From an uncultured Bacteroidales bacterium (GTDB lineage Bacteria; Bacteroidota; Bacteroidia; Bacteroidales; UBA932), in NCBI GenBank assembly GCA_910585445.1, contig CAJUEK010000054.1, positions 1 through 13,458 on the forward strand: a stretch of 13,458 bases of DNA, in the 5' to 3' direction. The notes beneath the pieces were generated by a model. The model saw only the letters and a list, made by a program, of their open reading frames with translations. It did no database searches and was not told where the DNA came from. Below are positions 1 to 5,425 of this stretch, one piece after another. Positions within the stretch are counted from its first letter, which is position 1, and every line of letters begins with the position of its first letter. Made by a program: the position numbers and the translations under genes.

Positions 1-12
1 TTTTGATTGCAT

Positions 13-42
13 AAAAGTTTACGGTTTGTGGTAAACTTTTTT
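13..42 (+). terminator. possible rightward terminator hairpin
   Basis: A perfect 10-bp inverted repeat (AAAAGTTTAC, 13-22, and GTAAACTTTT, 31-40) encloses an 8-base loop. The right arm runs into six T (37-42), as in an intrinsic terminator read rightward. The stem is AT-rich and so not very stable. Because the A-run and T-run are symmetrical it could also act leftward. It would serve a transcript entering from the left edge, whose gene is not in the window. Confidence 0.45.
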
Positions 43-94
43 CAGGACGGGACACCGGAAACAAGCCACAACAAACTATTTATCAGTCAATTAC

Positions 95-140
95 AGAATC
101 ACGGGTATGTAAATCTGCATACCCGTGATTCTATTTTTAA
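95..140 (+). terminator. rightward intrinsic terminator
   Basis: A perfect 15-bp inverted repeat (95-109 with 118-132) has an 8-base loop and is followed by ATTTTTAA (133-140). The T-run lies only on the right side, so the terminator acts on rightward transcription. No gene for it lies inside the window. It probably ends a gene or small RNA whose body is to the left. The first hairpin at 13-42 lies 52 bases before it, so the two may form a double stop. Confidence 0.75.
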
Positions 141-210
141 CTGGCTATCAACAACTTACACTCCGCCATTACTGCCAGACAGCAGCAATACATGATTCAT
201 GAATGTGCAC

Positions 211-248
211 AAAAAAAGCGGAGGCAACCGATCACCGGTGGCCTCCGC
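211..248 (-). terminator. leftward intrinsic terminator of the 1678-369 operon
   Basis: Read on the minus strand, a GC-rich 8-bp stem (GCGGAGGC at 248-241 with GCCTCCGC at 225-218) encloses a 15-base loop. The loop can itself form a small 4-bp stem (236-239 with 227-230). The structure is followed directly by seven T (217-211). This is a classic Rho-independent terminator. It lies about 120 bases past the stop of the GNAT gene, the last gene of the leftward operon. Confidence 0.85.
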
Positions 249-316
249 CAGAACTATAACCCTATTATTAACAACTAAAACTAACCGATTTAGAGTATTT
301 GCAAACCGTGTGCCAA

Positions 317-358
317 AACTGAAAAACCAGTAAAATATAGGCAAATAAAATTTCAGTT
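317..358. repeat. weak inverted repeat in the 249-368 gap
   Basis: The only structure seen in the stretch between the GNAT stop and the terminator at 211-248 is an 8-bp inverted repeat (AACTGAAA at 317-324, TTTCAGTT at 351-358) with a 26-base AT-rich loop. On the minus strand the far arm is followed by TTGG, so a terminator role is weak. The rest of 249-368 is AT-rich and shows no gene. It is probably the 3' untranslated tail of the operon. Confidence 0.3.
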
Positions 359-368
359 CATGCAGAAA

Positions 369-623
369 CTACTTGTATCTCTCCAGCCAGACTGCCGCAT
401 AAGGGCAGGTTCCGCGTCTTCCGAGTCCGGCTGAGTCTGCATATCTGTATGCCGCATCCACAAGTTCCGATGCTATTCCCTGGCCTCCGATTGGCTTCGG
501 TACATAGGTATGTATGATGTCCAGACAACCGTCGCGCTCGACATACTCGACATACGCAAGATATCCGCCGACTTCCATTTCAAAACGTTTTTTCTCCTTA
601 ATGTGAATGATTGGTGATTTCAT
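369..623 (-). CDS. small GNAT-like N-acetyltransferase domain protein (YjdJ/COG2388 type)
   Basis: The product is 84 residues if it starts at the ATG at 623 (MKSPIIHIKEKKRF). A longer reading from 671 adds 16 residues that look like untranslated leader, so I chose 623. The core has a beta-rich first half, then HTYVPKPIGGQGIASELVDA, whose Q-G-I-A turn matches the acetyl-CoA pyrophosphate-binding loop of the one-domain GNAT family COG2388. It ends in a TCPYAAVWLERY segment, also typical of that family. These proteins are close to this length, and their substrate is generally unknown. The gene follows the membrane-protein gene by 65 bases and shares its terminator, so the two are probably co-transcribed. 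The family call is sure at the fold level. The acetyl acceptor cannot be named. Confidence 0.82.
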   Translation of the reverse strand: MKSPIIHIKEKKRFEMEVGGYLAYVEYVERDGCLDIIHTYVPKPIGGQGIASELVDAAYRYADSAGLGRRGTCPYAAVWLERYK

Positions 624-688
624 GCTCAATTTGTTTTTATGCATCAGCACCAAAACCAACAATCCTGCCAAACGGATTACGGAAACAT

Positions 689-1678
689 TCAGGCATCCCG
701 CCTGCGGAAAGTCTCATAAATATACGACCCGCCTCCGAACAGAATCATTGTCACGGCCTGAGACTCATGTGACAAGGTGGCGAATATGATGCCCATGCCG
801 AAAGGTATTCCATAGATTGTGGACAATGCCAGCGACACCACGAAATGGAAAGCTCCGAATCCGCCCGGAACCGGAACAATCCACCCGAGACTGCCCACCA
901 GAGACAGGAACAGGGCATCTACAACCCCAAGAGCATCAAGCTCGGGAACCGCCCACATGGTAGCTGCCGCCATAAGCCAATACATTCCCCATATGAGGGC
1001 CGTGTCTGCAAAAAAACGCCATTTGTCCGGCATACTCATGCAGCTGGCCATTCCCTGCCACAATCCCCTGAACACGGACCATACCTTCCTGCAGAAAACA
1101 TTGCTGTCACGCAGACGCCACAATGCGACACCGGCAGCGACACAGGCCGCAACCGCGCATGCCACAATCCACCAAAGGCTGAAATCCGCCCTTTCCGACA
1201 AAGGCTCCCACATCTTCTCCACAAAAAACTCCCCGAACATGTCCCACCTGAGCACCAATAGCACAACAAGCAGAATAAGCATGGAAACAAGATCCCAGGC
1301 CCTCTCCAACACGACCGTACCCAAGACCTTCTCATACGAAGCCTTCTTGCCGGCCGAATTGCGGCTAACAACACCGCAGCGCACGAACTCCCCTATACGC
1401 GGAATAACAAAATTCGCAAGATAGCCTATATTGACGGCATTGAAAGCGGTCATACGTGCCGTACCCGGATCAACGGGAAGAAGAAGACGGCGCCAGCGCA
1501 GCCCCCGGAACCAGAACGCAAGCACTCCGGCGGCCATGGAAAGCAGGACATAGCCCCAGCGGCAGCCCTTCAGACCTGTTACGAAATCCTCCCATTTCAC
1601 TTCCCTGAAAGAAAAATAAAGCAGCACGGCAGCAATTGCCGCAGACAGCACATATTTCAATATCTCCTTGACCTTCAT
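689..1678 (-). CDS. LPG-synthase transmembrane / flippase-like integral membrane protein (UPF0104)
   Basis: A 329-residue polytopic inner-membrane protein with roughly eight hydrophobic segments, the first at about residues 7-24. Marks of the family (lysylphosphatidylglycerol synthase TM region, PF03706) are RGLRWRRLL at 58-66, the N-x-GYLANFVIPRIGEFVRC block at 83-101, VVLERAWD at 122-129 and PVPGGFGAFH at 269-278. It has only the membrane half of MprF. There is no C-terminal aminoacyl-transfer domain, so it should not be called a lysyl-PG synthase. In MprF this half moves the lipid across the membrane, so lipid translocation is the best inference, with the substrate unknown. It is first in a leftward pair with the small GNAT gene and is preceded by its own promoter at about 1756-1749. 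The start at 1678 fits the first membrane segment. Confidence 0.85.
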   Translation of the reverse strand: MKVKEILKYVLSAAIAAVLLYFSFREVKWEDFVTGLKGCRWGYVLLSMAAGVLAFWFRGLRWRRLLLPVDPGTARMTAFNAVNIGYLANFVIPRIGEFVRCGVVSRNSAGKKASYEKVLGTVVLERAWDLVSMLILLVVLLVLRWDMFGEFFVEKMWEPLSERADFSLWWIVACAVAACVAAGVALWRLRDSNVFCRKVWSVFRGLWQGMASCMSMPDKWRFFADTALIWGMYWLMAAATMWAVPELDALGVVDALFLSLVGSLGWIVPVPGGFGAFHFVVSLALSTIYGIPFGMGIIFATLSHESQAVTMILFGGGSYIYETFRRRDA

Positions 1679-1748
1679 TCCATTATTACATTATCGGCTG
1701 TACCGGAGCAGACACTCCAAATCCGTCCTTATCCGCACATGCAGCCAG

Positions 1749-1756
1749 CAAAGGTA
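1749..1756 (-). promoter_or_regulatory. -7 box of a Bacteroidota promoter, leftward
   Basis: Read on the minus strand the bases are TACCTTTG, a full match to the Bacteroidota -7 consensus TAnnTTTG. A TTTG lies upstream at 1784-1781, 24 bases away, which is slightly long for a -33 element. The box would start a transcript about 65 bases before the membrane-protein start at 1678. Only the -7 match is strong. Confidence 0.5.
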
Positions 1757-1790
1757 GCAACTTTTTACTGCGTGCATATCCAAAATTTGC

Positions 1791-1798
1791 TAACTTTG
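1791..1798 (+). promoter_or_regulatory. -7 box of a Bacteroidota promoter, rightward
   Basis: TAACTTTG at 1791-1798 matches TAnnTTTG exactly. No good TTTG -33 element is seen at the usual distance; a T-rich run at 1762-1766 is the nearest candidate. Transcription would begin near 1803-1806. That leaves a leader of some 10-25 bases before the kinase starts at 1817 or 1826, and it excludes the longer reading frame from 1739, which begins upstream of this box. Confidence 0.6.
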
Positions 1799-1825
1799 CC
1801 TCCGTTAAAGCAAAACATGACATTT

Positions 1826-2845
1826 ATGGCGTCTATCTTAGGCATCGGGAACGCACTGACCGACATACTCGCAGTCCTTCCCGACGATACATTTCTGAAA
1901 AAATTTCACCTCCCAAGGGGCAGCATGCAACACGTTGACATGGAAACCGGGGACAAAATATGGCAGACCCTCAAACCGATGGGAGTGCAGCTTGTAGCAG
2001 GAGGCTCGGCAGCAAACACCATAACCGGAACAGCCATATTCGGCATGCAGTCAGGTTTCATAGGCAAGGTCGGTGACGATGACCTGGGCCACCTGTTCAA
2101 GAGCGACCAGGAGCAATACGGCATCAAATCCACTCTGCTCAAAGGCGTGCACTCGTCCGGAAGGGCAATGGTGTTCATCACGGCGCCGAATGCGGAAAGG
2201 ACATTCGCGGTATATCTCGGAGCGGCCCTCGAGCTTGTTCCGGAAGACCTGAAACCGGAATATTTCCACGGCTATGACTATTTCCACATAGAAGGATACC
2301 TTGTACAGAACCAGGCCCTGATACGCAGCGCCGTCAAGATGGCCAAGGATGCCGGATGCATAATATCAATAGACATGGCTTCATACAATGTAGTGGAGTC
2401 GAACGACGCGTTCCTTCACGACATAGTTGAGAAATATGTGGACATCGTATTCGCCAACGAGAGCGAGGCCAAGGCATTCACCAAGCTGGAGCCGCGCGAG
2501 GCTCTTGACGAAATCGCACGCCACTGCAAGATAGCAGTAGTGAAAGTCGGCAAAGACGGCTCTATGGTAAAGAGCGGAGACGAATACCATTATATTGAGG
2601 CATGGCCGGCCGCGCCGATAGACGCCACAGGAGCCGGTGACACATACGCGGCAGGCTTCCTGTATGCCCACTCGCTCGGAATGCCTCTCAGAGTCTGCGG
2701 AGAAGTCGGGTCAATCATAGCCGCCAAAGTGGTGGAAGTCATAGGGACAAAGATTGACATACCGCGCTGGAAAGCGGCAAAGCAGGAAATACGCGAGCTT
2801 ATCGCAGCCAATACTCCGGAGAAACAGCCATGTTCGGACCTGTAA
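1826..2845 (+). CDS. PfkB-family carbohydrate kinase, adenosine-kinase-like
   Basis: A 339-residue cytoplasmic sugar kinase of the ribokinase/PfkB fold, close to the usual family length. The N terminus MASILGIGNALTDIL is typical. The substrate-side glycine pair lies in VAGGSAANT (about 57-65). The C-terminal signature DATGAGDTYAAGFLYA begins at residue 266, with D272 as the expected catalytic base and the GAG forming the anion hole. Bacteroidales homologues are usually annotated as adenosine kinase, which would phosphorylate adenosine to AMP using ATP. Ribose, fructose or another nucleoside cannot be ruled out from sequence. I chose ATG 1826 (ATG 1817 is three codons longer) because the promoter box at 1791-1798 lies between it and the frame's first ATG at 1739. 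Its last 16 bases overlap the next gene, so translation is probably coupled. Confidence 0.88.
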   Translation: MASILGIGNALTDILAVLPDDTFLKKFHLPRGSMQHVDMETGDKIWQTLKPMGVQLVAGGSAANTITGTAIFGMQSGFIGKVGDDDLGHLFKSDQEQYGIKSTLLKGVHSSGRAMVFITAPNAERTFAVYLGAALELVPEDLKPEYFHGYDYFHIEGYLVQNQALIRSAVKMAKDAGCIISIDMASYNVVESNDAFLHDIVEKYVDIVFANESEAKAFTKLEPREALDEIARHCKIAVVKVGKDGSMVKSGDEYHYIEAWPAAPIDATGAGDTYAAGFLYAHSLGMPLRVCGEVGSIIAAKVVEVIGTKIDIPRWKAAKQEIRELIAANTPEKQPCSDL

Positions 2846-3366
2846 AGAACATGCTCAGGCGCAGGAGAATCCGCAAATCCGCAAGCAATGTCCAGACAGG
2901 GTTCATTCCGCTTGCGGAAAAATCATCCGTCAATGTGGTCATTGATGCAGAAGAGCCTGACTTTGACAAGCTCAAGGGGGATATTCTCGCATGGGGCAAA
3001 AAGAAAGGGCTTGATGTAGGCATCTATGTCTTTGATTTCAGAAAACCGGGCAAGGACGGCGTCCCTCATGAAAATGACGGCACGGCAATCCTCAGAAAAG
3101 ACCTGGACTGGCTCGGAATGCCTCAGGGCGGCAAGGTGAGCGGCCTGCTCGAAGAAAAGAGCGATGTTTTCATCTCGCTTATCGGCAACAGCTGCCCCGC
3201 CATAGATTTCCTCAGCAAATGCACAAAGGCACGGTTCAAAATCGGGAGGCACGGATACAAAGGACATGCATTCGACATGGTAATGACCCAGGGTGACACC
3301 CAGGAGCAGGCCGGCCCGAGGGAAATTTTCTCTGCAATCACGGAATTCATCGACAAAATCAGATAA
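2830..3366 (+). CDS. uncharacterised protein resembling DUF6913
   Basis: A 178-residue soluble protein of unknown function. It has no signal peptide or membrane segment. The first 18 residues are strongly basic (KNMLRRRRIRKS), followed by an alternating alpha/beta pattern: VNVVIDAEE, then a helix, then LDVGIYVFDF. A conserved-looking block sits at about residues 110-145 (DVFISLIGNSCPAIDFLSKC, then ARFKIGRHG). It resembles Bacteroidota proteins grouped as DUF6913, an assignment made from memory of the pattern. It starts 16 bases inside the kinase gene and ends 16 bases before popT, so it is the middle gene of a three-gene operon. The basic N terminus could touch membrane lipid or RNA, but that is speculation. 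Confidence 0.75.
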   Translation: MFGPVKNMLRRRRIRKSASNVQTGFIPLAEKSSVNVVIDAEEPDFDKLKGDILAWGKKKGLDVGIYVFDFRKPGKDGVPHENDGTAILRKDLDWLGMPQGGKVSGLLEEKSDVFISLIGNSCPAIDFLSKCTKARFKIGRHGYKGHAFDMVMTQGDTQEQAGPREIFSAITEFIDKIR

Positions 3367-3382
3367 CCTGAAACATAGTAAA

Positions 3383-4399
3383 ATGAAAAGCATACTCAAG
3401 AACATCACAGTCGCCGTAAAAGGCGCATGCATGGGAGCGGCAGACGTCATTCCCGGAGTGTCGGGAGGCACAATCGCATTCATAATGGGTATTTACGACG
3501 AATTTGTCGGCTCACTTGCATCCATCAATACGGAAGCTGTAAAACTGCTTCTGAGCGGAAAATTCAAGGCATTCTGGAAGCACATCAACGGCAGTTTCCT
3601 GCTCAGCCTGTTCATCGGAATCGGCATAAGCGTAATCTCCCTCGCCGGACTGATGCAATATCTGCTCAGCAGCCATCCGATACGCACATGGGCCTTCTTT
3701 TTCGGACTCATCACAGCCTCGTCAATATTCATCCTGCGCGGCATCTCGGACTGGAGAGTCAAGGAAATATGCCTTTTGGCTTTCGGAATCGTGCTCGGAA
3801 CCGTAATATGCACCCTCTCCCCCACCAGGACACCTGACGGACTGTGGTTCATTTTCATCAGCGGAGCCATAGCGATATGCGCCATGATACTTCCCGGCAT
3901 CTCCGGCAGCTTCATCCTCCTGATTCTCGGCAAGTACCAATATATGATGTCTGCCATTTCAGGCCTTGTATCAGGTGAAGCGACCGGACACAATATTCTG
4001 ATTCTCGGGACATTCGGCATAGGTGCGGTAATCGGCCTGCTCTCTTTCTCAAAATTCCTCCACTGGCTTCTGGCAAAATACAACAAGGAGACTCTAATCG
4101 TGCTTGCCGGCTTCATAATCGGCTCGCTGGTGAAAGTGTGGCCATGGAGCAATACGGAAGCGATAGTATGCTCGCAGTTCCCTGAAATAGCCCGCATGGC
4201 AGAAAATGCGGCAACCCTGTCAGGCCCTGAAGCGGAGGCCGCAAGGAATACACTTGACATGGCCGTAACTGAATATGCAAAACTGGCAGACCCTCAGACC
4301 GGAAGCGCAGTGCTCTTCGCAATAGCCGGATTCCTGCTTGTCACAATCATAGAGGCAGCAGGCAAATGGGCGACCAAAAACAAGGCGGCAAAAGCATGA
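3383..4399 (+). CDS. popT: DUF368 polyprenyl-phosphate transporter
   Basis: A 338-residue polytopic inner-membrane protein of the DUF368 family (PF04018). Members of this family were shown to recycle undecaprenyl phosphate across the cytoplasmic membrane and named PopT, returning the carrier lipid used for peptidoglycan and surface-polysaccharide synthesis. The family's two related half-repeats are visible: GAADVIPGVSGGT near residues 18-30 and ICAMILPGISGSF near residues 165-177. Each has the P-G-x-S-G re-entrant motif. Around them lie long hydrophobic helices such as SLFIGIGISVISLAGLMQYLL and, at the C terminus, VLFAIAGFLLVTIIEAAG. I chose ATG 3383 (MKSILKN), 16 bases after the DUF6913-like gene. 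An upstream start at 3293 would overlap that gene by 74 bases and adds an unlike polar tail. Transport function is inferred from the family. Confidence 0.88.
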   Translation: MKSILKNITVAVKGACMGAADVIPGVSGGTIAFIMGIYDEFVGSLASINTEAVKLLLSGKFKAFWKHINGSFLLSLFIGIGISVISLAGLMQYLLSSHPIRTWAFFFGLITASSIFILRGISDWRVKEICLLAFGIVLGTVICTLSPTRTPDGLWFIFISGAIAICAMILPGISGSFILLILGKYQYMMSAISGLVSGEATGHNILILGTFGIGAVIGLLSFSKFLHWLLAKYNKETLIVLAGFIIGSLVKVWPWSNTEAIVCSQFPEIARMAENAATLSGPEAEAARNTLDMAVTEYAKLADPQTGSAVLFAIAGFLLVTIIEAAGKWATKNKAAKA

Positions 4400-4411
4400 T
4401 GACACCTCAAA

Positions 4412-5425
4412 CTATTCAAGGTCACGGACACAGCGCACCCTGAGAATGCCTCCCACGGCAGGAACACGATCCGAGTTCATATACATGATTCCGCGCACCT
4501 CCGAGCAGGCGAAACGTCCGCCGCTGCCGTATCCCTCCTTGGTACATGAGAAAGTAAGTTCTCCGCCAATCAGTTTCTCGTTAAGCATCATCATCAGCTC
4601 CCTCTGGTTCGGTGTCCTCCAAGTCGCCCCGCCGTCATCATCTTCATGATAATCGGCACAAGGGACATTGGCATTCAGGGCGGCATCGACCGTGTTATAC
4701 CTCTGGTTTCCGTTGACAAGATCCCCAAGCACATAAGAACAGCTTGTCCGTGACACCTTCAGCTTCTTCGGAGTCTTGTTCTTGTCCAACTCAAGGAGAG
4801 TATGCACCTCTATATAGGTGTCAATAGCCGCACGGAGAGAATTGCCGTAATAATGCGTCATGTCAAACACCCGCCGGGAAGCATCATAAGAATAAGCCTT
4901 TTCAACCGGGTCATCACCAGGATCCTGCGTCACTGCGGCAAGGTTGACCCCGAGGTTACGCACACAACGGATATTCCAAGGATATCGCATTCCGCTTCCG
5001 CCAGCCCAGTGCACATATACGTTCCTATTATATGAACCACCCTCTTCAGGAAAAAACTTCATATGATCTGACGATATGAACTGGACCTGGTTATCATTTC
5101 CTGAGCCGATGCTCCCGTCATATCCCCAGTTATTGTTCTCCACTGCAACCTCATCATTCGGATTCGTATAATACAAACCGTTTGACACTGAGAATATCGG
5201 CGTAGCAAGAGAATTCCTGCCGAGCATGATTCGCTCATATTTACCTTCCGCCGGCAAATACCATCTCACCTCATCCGGACTTATCCGCCCGTCACCGTCA
5301 AGGTCCCTGTTGCGGCTCATGCACAAGGCTGAAGCCTCATAGTATCTGTTGTTTCCGGCCTGCGGGTCCTGTTCCCTCGCAGTGCTTGACGGAGCCGTAT
5401 AATATGCCAAAGCAGGTACGGCATA
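4412..5425 (-). CDS. C-terminal part of the DUF4906-type fimbrial adhesin, in the -1 frame (split gene)
   Basis: This 337-residue open frame continues the upstream lipoprotein gene after a one-base shift at the G-tract 5431-5426. It has no signal peptide of its own. The first ATG in this frame is at 5320, and TTG 5410 is the earliest non-ATG start. It looks conserved, not decayed. It has an EF-hand-like loop (DLDGDGRISPDE, 5305-5270) and two related modules, each with a W-x-x-P motif (WYLPAEGKY, then WRTPNQREL) and a closing R-C-V-R-N/D-L strand (RCVRNLG, then RCVRDLE at the end). This pattern is seen in the C termini of DUF4906 proteins and resembles DUF1566/Fib_succ_major modules, which suggests a lectin-like binding fold. 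Read alone it would stay in the cytoplasm, so it is meaningful only when joined to the upstream part. The stop is 12 bases from the convergent popT stop. Confidence 0.75.
   Translation of the reverse strand, partial: YAVPALAYYTAPSSTAREQDPQAGNNRYYEASALCMSRNRDLDGDGRISPDEVRWYLPAEGKYERIMLGRNSLATPIFSVSNGLYYTNPNDEVAVENNNWGYDGSIGSGNDNQVQFISSDHMKFFPEEGGSYNRNVYVHWAGGSGMRYPWNIRCVRNLGVNLAAVTQDPGDDPVEKAYSYDASRRVFDMTHYYGNSLRAAIDTYIEVHTLLELDKNKTPKKLKVSRTSCSYVLGDLVNGNQRYNTVDAALNANVPCADYHEDDDGGATWRTPNQRELMMMLNEKLIGGELTFSCTKEGYGSGGRFACSEVRGIMYMNSDRVPAVGGILRVRCVRDLE

Noticed and set aside
7..195. 62-residue plus-strand open frame at the left edge
   Set aside because: It runs straight through the 15-bp terminator hairpin at 95-132 and has no recognisable motif or promoter.
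819..1424. Long plus-strand open frames (201 and 138 residues) opposite the membrane-protein gene
   Set aside because: They are antisense shadows of a gene with clear family motifs; their translations are rich in Thr, Ser, His and Arg with no domain pattern.
689..1678. Call as lysylphosphatidylglycerol synthase (MprF)
   Set aside because: Only the membrane half is present; the C-terminal aminoacyl-transfer domain is missing.
1739..1825. Upstream extension of the kinase to ATG 1739
   Set aside because: The extra residues precede the typical N terminus, and the -7 box at 1791-1798 lies inside the extension.
3293..3382. Upstream extension of popT to ATG 3293
   Set aside because: It would overlap the preceding gene by 74 bases and adds a polar tail not seen in the family.
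3493..4260. 255-residue minus-strand open frame opposite popT
   Set aside because: Shadow of a clear DUF368 gene; its composition has no domain and there is no promoter or start context.
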